From contig CAYWJU010000018.1 in the NCBI GenBank assembly GCA_964458645.1, positions 1 to 17,650 on the forward strand: 17,650 nt of DNA, written 5' to 3'. Within the stretch, counting starts at the first letter, position 1. Each line of letters opens with the position of its first letter. The stretch is from DAORHV01 sp964458645. GTDB lineage: Bacteria > Patescibacteriota > Gracilibacteria > Peribacterales > Peribacteraceae. Both the position numbers and the translations under genes were made by a program. The notes below the pieces were generated by a model. That model saw nothing but the letters and a program-made list of their open reading frames with translations, was not told the origin of the DNA and searched no databases. This document shows, piece after piece, positions 1 to 6,891 of this stretch.

Positions 1-1138
1 TTTTCTTCGCGATTGCCACCGCCAGCTTGGATACGTCAGCAAGCTCGGCGTCTTTGTCCGGTCGGGCATCGTACACCGGCGTTACGACAACGAGGTCGGC
101 ATCGTGAAATGAATCGGTGAATTCATTCCAAAGGGCCAATGTGCGGTTGTTGGTATGCGGTTGGAACACCGCCACAATACGTTTGTCGGGATAGGCTTCC
201 TTTGCACCTTGTAGTGTTGCGCGGATTTCCACCGGATGGTGTCCGTAATCATCGATAACGAGTGCGCCGCATGCGGCATTCCCCTTTACTTCCATACGGC
301 GCCAAGAGCCGGCGTATTGCGAGACAATTTCCTGTGATTTCTTTGCGTTCAAACCAAGGTGTTCGGCCAAAGCCAAGACGAGCTGTGCATTTTTACGCAT
401 GTGCAGACCGGGGGTTTTCAGCGCAAGTAGCGGCTGTGCATCGGCATCGATCATTGTTTTACCGGCACGTTCCACAATATGCTTCACTTGGGCATCGTTG
501 CCGTGAGCAATGACGATTCCGTCTTTTGGCAAACGCTTGAGAAAATCGACGAATGCCTGTTCGTAGTCGGGCAAGTCTTTGAACGCGTCGTAATGATCTC
601 CGTCGGCATTGGTAAGAAGGACAATCTTTGGCGACAGATAGTGGAACGACTTGCGATACTCACAAGCTTCCACCGCCCACAGGTCGCCCTTTGCCTTACG
701 CCAGTTGCGGCCGTCGAGTTCACGCAGCTTGGTGCCGACAACCACATTGGGGTCGAGCCCGGATTCCATCAGCAGGCGGGTTACCATGGCAGTGGTCGAG
801 GATTTGCCGTGCGTACCGCACATCGCAATCAGGCGTTTTCCTTCGGTCATTTCTCCAAGTCCGGCAAAATACGAAATTTGGCGTACTCCCCTTTCCTTTG
901 CCATGGCGCGTTCCGGCGCATTTGGTGGAATGGCTTCCGAATACACCAAAAGATCCAGTTGCTCGGGCAATGCGCTGCCATCTTGGTTGAGTGCAACGGC
1001 GATCCCCTGGGAGCGAAGGTCTGCAATAAGGGCAGAATCGTTTTTATCGCTACCAGAAACGTCATGCCCTGCAGCATGCATGTGTGATGCATATGCAGAA
1101 AGCCCGATTCCACCGATTCCGCTACAGAAAATCCTCAT
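1..1138 (-). CDS. murC: UDP-N-acetylmuramate--L-alanine ligase MurC, C-terminus cut by window edge
   Basis: This cytoplasmic enzyme adds L-Ala to UDP-MurNAc using ATP, the first step of the peptidoglycan stem peptide. About 379 residues are present; the family is usually 450-480, so the C-terminal end lies beyond base 1. Seen on the reverse strand: an N-terminal glycine-rich nucleotide fold (SGIGGIGLSAYA, about residues 6-17), the Mur-ligase P-loop GTHGKSST (108-115), EACEYRKSF in the central domain, and the signature DDYGHHPVEI at the start of the C-terminal domain. The start at 1138 gives the family N-terminus. A TAGCAT -10 ends 6 nt upstream and there is no Shine-Dalgarno. It is divergent from a division gene with only 25 bp between start codons. 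The family assignment is firm; Mpl is less likely because of the EACEYR motif. Confidence 0.93.
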   Translation of the reverse strand, partial: MRIFCSGIGGIGLSAYASHMHAAGHDVSGSDKNDSALIADLRSQGIAVALNQDGSALPEQLDLLVYSEAIPPNAPERAMAKERGVRQISYFAGLGEMTEGKRLIAMCGTHGKSSTTAMVTRLLMESGLDPNVVVGTKLRELDGRNWRKAKGDLWAVEACEYRKSFHYLSPKIVLLTNADGDHYDAFKDLPDYEQAFVDFLKRLPKDGIVIAHGNDAQVKHIVERAGKTMIDADAQPLLALKTPGLHMRKNAQLVLALAEHLGLNAKKSQEIVSQYAGSWRRMEVKGNAACGALVIDDYGHHPVEIRATLQGAKEAYPDKRIVAVFQPHTNNRTLALWNEFTDSFHDADLVVVTPVYDARPDKDAELADVSKLAVAIAKK

Positions 1139-1144
1139 GACGCG

Positions 1145-1150
1145 ATGCTA
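1145..1150 (-). promoter_or_regulatory. -10 box of murC, overlapping the divergent promoter
   Basis: TAGCAT on the reverse strand ends 6 nt before the murC ATG, which would place the transcript start at or next to the start codon. A weak TTGTAC lies 18 nt further upstream. It shares two base pairs with the -10 box of the divergent gene at 1164. Confidence 0.45.
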
Positions 1151-1154
1151 TACT
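1146..1154 (+). promoter_or_regulatory. extended -10 promoter of the DivIC-like gene
   Basis: TGC followed by TATACT (1149-1154) forms an extended -10 element ending 9 nt before the ATG at 1164. No convincing -35 is seen, as is common for extended -10 promoters. The spacing predicts a leaderless or nearly leaderless mRNA. Confidence 0.6.
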
Positions 1155-1163
1155 GAAGGCCTC

Positions 1164-1607
1164 ATGCCGTACAAGGATGCCGCGCCGTTTCCGAAGCAAA
1201 TGACCATCGTCATCGGTTTGGCGGTGGTGGGATTAATGGCGTTTGGACTGGCGCTGTCGTACTACAAAAACATCCTGTTCGATCAGCAGCTGCTTTCCAT
1301 GCAAGTCCGTAATGCAAAACTGAAGGCGGAAATTACGGATGGTTATCAGCACTTCGAGTACTTGAAGTCGGATCAGTACAAAGACAAATACGCCAAGGAA
1401 AGTTTGGGTCTACTGAATCCGGGCGAGAAAGTTCTTATCTTTACGCAAAAGCCGCAGCAACTGGAGGCGTCATCCGTGACGGAGCTTACCGAAGAGGACA
1501 AGGAGGCGATTTATGAAGAGAACCTGCGCAATATCCGCGTCATCGATCACTGGCGATTGTACTTCTTCAATCGTGACAAGATCGACGATCTAAAGAAACC
1601 GCTGTAG
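1164..1607 (+). CDS. septum formation initiator, DivIC/FtsB/FtsL-like
   Basis: This is a predicted 147-aa bitopic membrane protein of the divisome. DivIC/FtsB proteins form a coiled-coil complex with FtsL and FtsQ/DivIB that controls septal cell-wall synthesis. A short N-terminus is followed by one hydrophobic segment (about residues 13-35), a heptad-rich stretch (about 38-65), and then the family hallmark, a YLKSDQYKDKYAKESLGLLNPGE-type segment split here as YLKSDQYKDKYAKES (about 68-82) and LGLLNPGEKV (about 83-92). The C-terminal 55 residues are acidic. An open frame extends upstream of 1164, but that part is antisense to murC; the ATG at 1164 sits 9 nt after a TATACT box. Divergence from murC fits a wall/division role. 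Which of FtsB, FtsL or DivIC it corresponds to cannot be told from sequence alone. Confidence 0.85.
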   Translation: MPYKDAAPFPKQMTIVIGLAVVGLMAFGLALSYYKNILFDQQLLSMQVRNAKLKAEITDGYQHFEYLKSDQYKDKYAKESLGLLNPGEKVLIFTQKPQQLEASSVTELTEEDKEAIYEENLRNIRVIDHWRLYFFNRDKIDDLKKPL

Positions 1608-1610
1608 CGT

Positions 1611-1639
1611 TTGCATTTTCGCCTTCTCTGCACGATACT
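1611..1639 (+). promoter_or_regulatory. promoter of tRNA-fMet
   Basis: TTGCAT (1611-1616), a 17-nt spacer and GATACT (1634-1639) sit 12 nt before the first base of the tRNA, directly after the stop codon of the preceding gene. No terminator separates the two genes. Confidence 0.55.
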
Positions 1640-1651
1640 GCCTTGGCTCGA

Positions 1652-1727
1652 CGCGGGGTGGAGCAGCTGGTAGCTCGCCAGGCTCATAACCTGGAGGTCA
1701 CAGGTTCGAATCCTGTCCCCGCAACCA
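1652..1727 (+). tRNA. initiator tRNA-fMet (CAU), CCA encoded
   Basis: A full 76-nt cloverleaf. The acceptor begins CGCGGGG and ends CCCCGCA, so position 1 is C facing A72, the unpaired 1-72 that marks a bacterial initiator tRNA. The D arm is GAGC/GCTC, the anticodon CAT is at 1685-1687, the T arm is ACAGG/CCTGT with loop TTCGAAT, and ACCA is encoded. The anticodon stem is CCAGG/CCTGG: of the three G:C pairs usual in initiators, position 29-41 is A:U here while 30-40 and 31-39 are G:C. Confidence 0.96.
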
Positions 1728-1761
1728 ATTTACAGACGAAGAAGGAATTCGACACGCCTCA

Positions 1762-2748
1762 TCACTGGGGCGGTTTCGGATACTCCGGTGCGGGAATCGC
1801 CGCAAAGTCCGGCAACTCCAGCACGGCTTTCACGCGGGTTTTCTTGCGCTCGCTTTCGGCCGAAGGAGGATCATGTTCAGCCCACTGAATGCCTTTCAGA
1901 TCGACGGTGTTGATGTTCAGGTGAAATTCCACACCACTCATGATGCCTGGCAGGTCGGCCGCCCCGATTCCCAGTGCTTCGGCATGTATCCCGCATTGCT
2001 CTTCCATAAATGCCATCGCGCTCGCAGCAGATATCTTCTGCCCGGCACCGCCGAAAAAAGCCCGTAGGCAAAAATCATACTCTGCGCTTCCCGGTAAGAA
2101 TATTCCGGTTTGTCCGCGCGGTGGCCCCATCATTTTCTCGAGTATCTTCCGATGCGGGGAAGCGTATGTTCTCTCATTGTCTATGACGGCCTGCAGCGGA
2201 AAACCCAGCAAAAGACCACGTTGCACGTTCGCCTCCGTTTTGTGCTGGGCATCCATCCAGCGCATCACGGAATCCGGCGTTGCGGGGCGAATGTGCATGA
2301 AGTGCTCCGGGTGCGCGTCCAGAACCGCCTGAATGCTCTCGTTCACATAAAAATATCCTCCTTGCTTTTGAATGCCGTTCTCAACCAGGCATTGGGCGTA
2401 TCTCTCCAGGCCAAACGGCAGGAACAGTGCCGGCTTTTCGCCGGCAAACAGAAGTTGTAGACCGTAAAAATTGCTCGGGTGAGTCAAGGACGCCGCGCCG
2501 GCCTCACCGGTTGCCTGGCGGTGCTCTATTTGTACCGCTTCCCAACAGTCGGCAAAGGGTTTGGCGCCTGCTTTCCAACGCTCGATATCCCCGGCGTCAT
2601 AGGCCGGTGCTTCTGCCGAGTCCAGCAAAACGACCGCTTGTCTGCGCGTCCCACACTCCCCTGCCCTGATTGCTTCGGGCATCGTCTGCATTTCCGCAGG
2701 TACTGCAGCCTTCATTTCTGCTTCGGTACGGTGTTTATGTTCAGTCAT
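1762..2748 (-). CDS. protein of unknown function, 328 aa
   Basis: I do not recognise this protein. It is soluble, with no signal peptide or membrane segment seen, begins with a charged N-terminus (MTEHKHRTEAEMKAA), and has a compact middle with aromatic-rich stretches (YFYVNES, a GLLLGFPLQAVI segment near residue 180) and a proline-rich C-terminal tail. No nucleotide-binding or catalytic motif is evident. The coding call rests on length, on codon use like its neighbours and on a TATACT box 9 nt before the ATG at 2748. It converges on tRNA-fMet with 34 bp between and is divergent from rpmA. The stop is TGA. Confidence 0.8.
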   Translation of the reverse strand: MTEHKHRTEAEMKAAVPAEMQTMPEAIRAGECGTRRQAVVLLDSAEAPAYDAGDIERWKAGAKPFADCWEAVQIEHRQATGEAGAASLTHPSNFYGLQLLFAGEKPALFLPFGLERYAQCLVENGIQKQGGYFYVNESIQAVLDAHPEHFMHIRPATPDSVMRWMDAQHKTEANVQRGLLLGFPLQAVIDNERTYASPHRKILEKMMGPPRGQTGIFLPGSAEYDFCLRAFFGGAGQKISAASAMAFMEEQCGIHAEALGIGAADLPGIMSGVEFHLNINTVDLKGIQWAEHDPPSAESERKKTRVKAVLELPDFAAIPAPEYPKPPQ

Positions 2749-2757
2749 AAAGAGATC

Positions 2758-2766
2758 AGTATAGCA
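2758..2766 (-). promoter_or_regulatory. extended -10 promoter of the 328-aa gene
   Basis: On the reverse strand TGC precedes TATACT (2763 down to 2758), which ends 9 nt before the ATG at 2748. The nine bases between -10 and ATG hold no purine-rich ribosome site. Confidence 0.6.
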
Positions 2767-2832
2767 TATATTTGGCTTCCAGGCTTGCGCATTCCGTATT
2801 TACATCCCGTTGCTTGGTCTTGGTAATTTCCC

Positions 2833-2861
2833 TTGTGCGGAGAAAGACACATCGGTAAACT
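2833..2861 (+). promoter_or_regulatory. promoter of rpmA
   Basis: TTGTGC (2833-2838), a 17-nt spacer and TAAACT (2856-2861) end 9 nt before the rpmA ATG at 2871. The predicted transcript starts at or within a few bases of the start codon. Confidence 0.55.
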
Positions 2862-2870
2862 GGTTTCACT

Positions 2871-3152
2871 ATGGCAACCAAAAAGGCCGGTGGCTCAACA
2901 AGTAACGGCAGAGATAGTTGGTCAAAGCGCCGAGGCGTGAAGCGCTTCGCTGGCGAAACTGTGAATGCTGGAGAAGTCCTCATTCGTCAGAAAGGTTTTT
3001 GGTACCGACCAGGTACGAACGTGTACGTCGCCAAGGACTGGACGATCCACGCTTCCGTTGCCGGAAAAGTTGTCTTCAAGAAGATCAAGGTTCTGAAGTT
3101 CAACCGCCGCCGCGAAATGGCGACGGTCATTGGAGTAGAAGCCACGGCGTAA
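2871..3152 (+). CDS. rpmA: 50S ribosomal protein bL27
   Basis: This 93-aa protein of the large ribosomal subunit has an N-terminal tail that reaches toward the peptidyl-transferase centre. The family N-terminus is clear: MATKKAGGSTSNGRDSWSK (1-19), with Thr3 where His is usual, then GVKRFAGETVNAGEVLIRQ and PGTNVYVAKDWTIHA. There is no Firmicutes-type cleaved N-terminal extension. The C-terminal half is more divergent than in well-studied bacteria (KVVFKKIKVLKFNRRREMA). rpmA usually follows rplU (bL21); here it stands alone with its own promoter and is followed by a possible terminator and a tRNA gene, giving a small translation group. No Shine-Dalgarno precedes it. Confidence 0.95.
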   Translation: MATKKAGGSTSNGRDSWSKRRGVKRFAGETVNAGEVLIRQKGFWYRPGTNVYVAKDWTIHASVAGKVVFKKIKVLKFNRRREMATVIGVEATA

Positions 3153-3179
3153 GGAGTGGTGCATGCGTAGGCTTTTTTT
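3140..3179 (+). terminator. possible intrinsic terminator of rpmA
   Basis: AGCCACG (3140-3146) can pair with CGTaGGCT (3166-3173, one bulged A) around a long loop that includes the stop codon; seven T follow (3173-3179). The T tract is good but the loop is large, so the call is tentative. Confidence 0.4.
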
Positions 3180-3233
3180 CGAACGCGGAAAAATAACCTC
3201 GCAGCACATAGGGACGCATCGTTCAAAGTGTAG

Positions 3234-3239
3234 TAGCAT
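3234..3239 (+). promoter_or_regulatory. possible -10 box of tRNA-Ile
   Basis: TAGCAT ends 9 nt before the first base of the tRNA. It is the same hexamer used in front of murC and the gene at 14141. No good -35 is visible at 16-18 nt. Confidence 0.3.
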
Positions 3240-3248
3240 ACGGTGCAA

Positions 3249-3325
3249 GGGCCAGTAGCTCAGTTGGTCAGAGCTCAGGACTTATACACCTGCGGTCGGT
3301 GGTTCAACTCCACCCTGGCCCACCA
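3249..3325 (+). tRNA. tRNA-Ile with UAU anticodon, CCA encoded
   Basis: A 77-nt cloverleaf with acceptor GGGCCAG/CTGGCCC, D arm GCTC/GAGC, T arm GGTGG/CCACC with loop TTCAACT, and CCA. The anticodon loop is CTTATAC with T33 and anticodon TAT at 3283-3285, followed by A37, as expected for a tRNA reading A-starting codons. The body resembles bacterial isoleucine tRNAs (a GGTCGGTGGTTCAA-type T region). Pair 31-39 at the top of the anticodon stem is A.A rather than Watson-Crick. It would read AUA directly, where most bacteria use a CAU tRNA modified to lysidine. Confidence 0.88.
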
Positions 3326-3380
3326 TAGGACTTCGTTTCAACGGAACTTCGCAAAACTGGCGACTGTGTCAGCTTTGCAT

Positions 3381-3386
3381 TACACT
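3381..3386 (+). promoter_or_regulatory. -10 box of the 89-aa gene
   Basis: TACACT ends 8 nt before the ATG at 3395. No clear -35 is seen. The placement matches the leaderless pattern in the rest of the window. Confidence 0.45.
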
Positions 3387-3394
3387 GCAATGCT

Positions 3395-3664
3395 ATGGCG
3401 GTTCGCTCTGGACTTATCGACTCTTGGGACTCCATTGATGAGCTTCAGGTACTTGTTGGAAAATGCGAGCCTGTAAGCAGGTTTGAGGCGGATGAATTGG
3501 TGCCGAAAGTTCGAAAGTTACTCGCCATCGGAATCGAGAGAAGTGCCCTCAGCATTGAAAAGCTCAATGTTTGTGTGCGTGTTGTTGAACAAGACAGGCA
3601 AATGATTCAAGACACAGTGCGGCGTCTGGGTCTTTCGGATGGAGTTCAGCTTATTTTTGCGTAG
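3395..3664 (+). CDS. small protein of unknown function, 89 aa
   Basis: I do not recognise this protein. It is soluble and probably mostly helical, with alternating charged and hydrophobic residues (FEADELVPKVRKLLAIGIE, then a VCVRVVEQDRQMIQDTVRRLG stretch) and no membrane segment or catalytic motif. The start at 3395 is chosen because a TACACT box sits 8 nt upstream. It follows tRNA-Ile by 69 bp and converges on the membrane-protein gene, with 14 bp of 3' overlap between the two reading frames. Codon use looks ordinary. A regulatory or structural role is possible, but nothing in the sequence decides it. Confidence 0.65.
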   Translation: MAVRSGLIDSWDSIDELQVLVGKCEPVSRFEADELVPKVRKLLAIGIERSALSIEKLNVCVRVVEQDRQMIQDTVRRLGLSDGVQLIFA

Positions 3665-5384
3665 TTGTCAGCTGTGCCGGGAATTGCAACGAAAACGTTG
3701 GTGAACCGGTCTGAATAAGTACTGCTCGTTGTTTGTCGTATACCCAAAGCTGAATCGGGTATTGCAGTGCCGCAGGCGGTAACCTGCGTGTATCGAGATC
3801 CAAGCGCCAAGCCGCATCGCGACGGCAACCCGAGAAAATTTCTGTATCCGGTCGCGCAAAGGCTGTGTGCGTATAGGCAATCAATGCATGCTCGGGGCCT
3901 GCGGTAAATACAACGTCACGCGCAGCACAGTTATTGTGCAGGGCCCACCCCGTGACTTCTACGGTGGTACCACTCCCCTGCCCTACCCAGTCCACCCAGC
4001 CGCCATCACCATTTCCCGGTGCTACGACTTGTACATTGCTGGGCAGTGAAAACGACGTGAGCATTCCGAGACGTTCCATTATTGCCGCTTGGTAGCGCAC
4101 GAATTCTCCATTACCGAAGAACGACCTGCCGAGGCACATATTCGACGCAATTGCCGATGTTTGCATGCAAGCATGGCTTATGCTTAATGCTGCAGCCCTT
4201 TCCTGAAGGCGTTGGATACCGAAAAATGTTACAGGAATTTGCATGAAAAGAACCACAAAACACGTCGCACAAAACAGTTGCAATCGACGCCGAGTTTCGG
4301 CGCCGATTGCCAGGAGGGCCAGCACGGCAATAGTCGCCGGACAAAGGAGAGAAGTGTAGCGCGAGCTCATTGCGGAATGTAGCCCATACGAAGATCGTCC
4401 TATGACGATCAGTGCTGCGGTTAGGAGACAAAAGACGTAGATGGAGACCCATGGAACGAGCTTGTTGCCATGCTTGCGGTACTGAGTACAAACGAACGGG
4501 AATACAAGGAAGATGAGCAATCCAGTCACCAGCGCGGCGTGAAGAGCCATGGGGCCGAGCGCAACTACAGGAGCCCCAAGAAGCGCAAAAAAATAGGCGA
4601 AGATGCGCGCCGGAGCATCTGTTTTCATCGCTATTCCTCCAGGGAGAGCCGCAGTTTGAACGGAGAGAACATAGGGCGACAACGACACAATTGTCAGAAG
4701 TAGCCAAAATACGATATGTGCAACCTTGCGTCGTTGGCCTACTGGAATCGAGGGGCGAACAAGCAGCGGCGCACAGATGATCCATGTCATGCTGCCATTC
4801 GAGATTGAAAACGACGCAGTGATACAAAGTAGTGCGGCGAGCACAATGACGCTCGTAGTGTGTTTTCGCTTACACAGCAGCCAAATAGCACCCAGTGAGC
4901 ACGCCGTTGTCATCGTGAACGAGAACGTGCTTGTGGACCATGTTTCCCACTGCGAAAGAGAAAACAGCATCGCTCCACTGGTCAGCACGAGTAGTTGGCG
5001 CACCCATGCTGGACGATGCGAAAGGCTGGAACGCGTGATTGCTGCAACAATCGTAAGTGATACCAATGAAAAGGCCGGACCGAGTAAGTTTAAGAGAAGA
5101 ATCCCGCGCTCGGACAAGGGAACGGTCCTCAGTAGCGCACTGAGTCCATACACAAGAATAATCGGGATAATGATCAAATGCTCGCCAATGCGCAGCATGA
5201 GTGCGCTGGTATCGGAAAACCCATGCTGCAGAAAGCGTTCATAGACGGTCACGAGATAGAACGTTTCTGCCAACGGCATTCGTACTGAGTACAGTACGAC
5301 GAGCAGCATGACTGCTAAAAACATGGCTATGCAGGCCAACCAAACGCATATCCAGCCGTTGCGTTTGTTCTGGAGAAATTTCAT
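3651..5384 (-). CDS. polytopic membrane protein with C-terminal extracytoplasmic domain
   Basis: A 577-aa integral membrane protein of unknown reaction. About ten hydrophobic segments lie between residues 11 and 390, followed by a soluble region of about 185 residues predicted to be beta-rich (a VEVTGWALHNNCAARDVVF-type strand pattern). GEH near residues 67-69 in the first large loop and GR...SSRY (329-343) recall sugar-transferase-like (GT-C/GT39-type) membrane proteins, but no catalytic residue can be assigned. I chose ATG 5384 over the longer frame from 5414 because it overlaps the TGA of the upstream glycosyltransferase in an ATGA, which implies translational coupling. Together they suggest surface-glycan assembly. 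Its 3' end overlaps the convergent small gene by 14 bp. Confidence 0.75.
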   Translation of the reverse strand: MKFLQNKRNGWICVWLACIAMFLAVMLLVVLYSVRMPLAETFYLVTVYERFLQHGFSDTSALMLRIGEHLIIIPIILVYGLSALLRTVPLSERGILLLNLLGPAFSLVSLTIVAAITRSSLSHRPAWVRQLLVLTSGAMLFSLSQWETWSTSTFSFTMTTACSLGAIWLLCKRKHTTSVIVLAALLCITASFSISNGSMTWIICAPLLVRPSIPVGQRRKVAHIVFWLLLTIVSLSPYVLSVQTAALPGGIAMKTDAPARIFAYFFALLGAPVVALGPMALHAALVTGLLIFLVFPFVCTQYRKHGNKLVPWVSIYVFCLLTAALIVIGRSSYGLHSAMSSRYTSLLCPATIAVLALLAIGAETRRRLQLFCATCFVVLFMQIPVTFFGIQRLQERAAALSISHACMQTSAIASNMCLGRSFFGNGEFVRYQAAIMERLGMLTSFSLPSNVQVVAPGNGDGGWVDWVGQGSGTTVEVTGWALHNNCAARDVVFTAGPEHALIAYTHTAFARPDTEIFSGCRRDAAWRLDLDTRRLPPAALQYPIQLWVYDKQRAVLIQTGSPTFSLQFPAQLTTTQK

Positions 5385-6232
5385 AGTTGTGTTTGTCGAA
5401 AAATGCTCTTCCACTCTCGTACAATTAGGCTGTTTTTGAGGAGCGGTATTGCAAGAAGTGCACGGATATGCGGCCGAATGTTGTCTTCCATGGCATGTCG
5501 TCGCAACTGCGCAAGAAGAGCGTGCTTGGCTTGTCTGTCGTTGTGCAAGATGTAGTCACGGTATTTCCAGCTCCACCATGTACGGCTGTCGCCGATGTGA
5601 AATGTAAGATGTGCATCGGTGATCTCGCAAAATCTCTTCGCAGCCGCAATCATGCTGCATACGAGTGGTAGGTCAACGTGTCCGCATCCCAGACAGACAT
5701 CGCCAAGAATGAACGATGTGTAGGCGTCTCTGCGAAAGACGAAGCAATCGTATCCTGGGTGTGGTAAGCCGGGTTCTGCATACATCGCAGGAATTTGCTC
5801 GGTGCTGGAGTAGTGGTTTGGCAACGTGCGTCGATTGATCGTGAATGCGTCGTAGCCTTTGCCAATCAATTGTGCGACTTCGGTATAGAATTGCGGCTGC
5901 AGGCCGATGTCCACGTTTGTATAGATGAAATACTCTGCCTCCGATGCATCGTACAAGCGCTCCAGGACATCGCGAAAAACAGGCAATGGCCGGGGGATGC
6001 GAAATGTGCCAATGTCGCACACTGATCGTCGCAGTGGATTTGCTATCCGAAAATCGCCGGGAATCGCCGATTGCTCATCTGGAAAGCCTGTCGCCCAATG
6101 CTCCACCTCTACAACGCCTTTTGCAGCAGCCTTTGCGCGACGCATTGTCTCGAACGTTATGGGCTGCGCAATCGCATGTTCCGAACCAGGTTTCGCAGCC
6201 ATGGGTTTGACGATGTGTGCAATCCGGAGCAT
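5381..6232 (-). CDS. GT-A-like glycosyltransferase
   Basis: A 283-aa cytoplasmic or membrane-peripheral protein, probably a sugar transferase. Seen: YFIYTNVDIGLQPQFY (101-116), which looks like the strand plus metal-binding acidic motif of GT-A folds (here N-V-D-I); HPGYDCFVFRRDAY (158-171), a typical acceptor-side motif; and LGCGHVDLPL with LTFHIGDSRTW near 181-219, a conserved C-terminal block with histidines. The donor and acceptor sugars cannot be inferred. It is the first gene of a two-gene minus-strand operon with the membrane protein (4-nt overlap). Upstream lies a weak TTGAAC, 17 nt, CATCGT, ending 9 nt before ATG 6232. No Shine-Dalgarno. Confidence 0.7.
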   Translation of the reverse strand: MLRIAHIVKPMAAKPGSEHAIAQPITFETMRRAKAAAKGVVEVEHWATGFPDEQSAIPGDFRIANPLRRSVCDIGTFRIPRPLPVFRDVLERLYDASEAEYFIYTNVDIGLQPQFYTEVAQLIGKGYDAFTINRRTLPNHYSSTEQIPAMYAEPGLPHPGYDCFVFRRDAYTSFILGDVCLGCGHVDLPLVCSMIAAAKRFCEITDAHLTFHIGDSRTWWSWKYRDYILHNDRQAKHALLAQLRRHAMEDNIRPHIRALLAIPLLKNSLIVREWKSIFRQTQL

Positions 6233-6285
6233 GTACTTGCGACGATGTCACACCTGCTCCAGTGGTTCAAGTCGGTTTGCCGGCC

Positions 6286-6291
6286 TATACT
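6286..6291 (+). promoter_or_regulatory. -10 box of the acetyltransferase gene
   Basis: TATACT ends exactly 6 nt before the ATG at 6298, which places the predicted transcript start on the A of the start codon. This decides the start over the upstream in-frame ATG at 6217. Confidence 0.6.
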
Positions 6292-6297
6292 AAGCGC

Positions 6298-6891
6298 ATG
6301 GACCTTGTTCGACGCATTCTCTGGAAAACGTTGCCCGGGATGCTTTCGTGGTGGGGGCGTTGTCACATGCGGCTGTTTGGTTGCACAGTCGATGGATCGG
6401 CTCGCATTTACGGGTCGCCGATTCTTTGGCGCAACAGAGGAAACGTTACGGTCGGCAAACGTGTTGAGCTGCATTCCATTCGCGCAATGGCCATGATCGG
6501 CCAAGAATTCCCAGCGTGCTTCCTGGCCACGGCTCCGGGTGGCAGTATCGTGATCGACGATGACGCCGTGATTGTGGCTTCGGCGATATTCGCGGAGAGC
6601 GAAATCCGCATCGGCAAACGCGTGATGATTGCAGCAGGCTGCCGCATCTTGGACAGCAATATGCATCCGGTGGACACGGTCCCCCGCCGCTTCGTGGAGC
6701 ATCACGATGCCGCTCCGGTCGTACTCGAAGACGACGTATGGCTCTGCAACGAAGTGACGGTGTGCCCCGGCGTGCGCATCGGCAAAGGAAGCGTCATCGG
6801 CGCAAAAAGCGTCGTCACGAGCGACATTCCCCCGATGGTGCTGGCAGCCGGCAGTCCGGCAGTCATGGTGCGCCCGCTGGCTACGCGCTGA
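6298..6891 (+). CDS. hexapeptide-repeat acyltransferase, WcaF/NodL/LacA-like
   Basis: A 197-aa left-handed beta-helix acyltransferase, expected to move an acetyl group from acetyl-CoA to a sugar of a surface polysaccharide. Hexapeptide-type repeats run from about residue 34 to 170 (for example VRIGKGSVIGAKSVV, 159-173), ending in the family signature IPPMVLAAGSPAVMVR (177-192). His123 in DSNMHP matches the catalytic histidine position of the family. The ORF opens further upstream (6217), but the TATACT box at 6286-6291 lies inside that extension, so ATG 6298 is preferred. It is divergent from the glycosyltransferase, and its last 11 bp overlap the convergent epimerase gene. The substrate is unknown. 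Confidence 0.85.
   Translation: MDLVRRILWKTLPGMLSWWGRCHMRLFGCTVDGSARIYGSPILWRNRGNVTVGKRVELHSIRAMAMIGQEFPACFLATAPGGSIVIDDDAVIVASAIFAESEIRIGKRVMIAAGCRILDSNMHPVDTVPRRFVEHHDAAPVVLEDDVWLCNEVTVCPGVRIGKGSVIGAKSVVTSDIPPMVLAAGSPAVMVRPLATR

Noticed and set aside
651..1163. Upstream extension of the open frame that contains the DivIC-like protein
   Set aside because: This part is antisense to well-supported murC, and a TATACT promoter lies just before ATG 1164; the extension has no family features.
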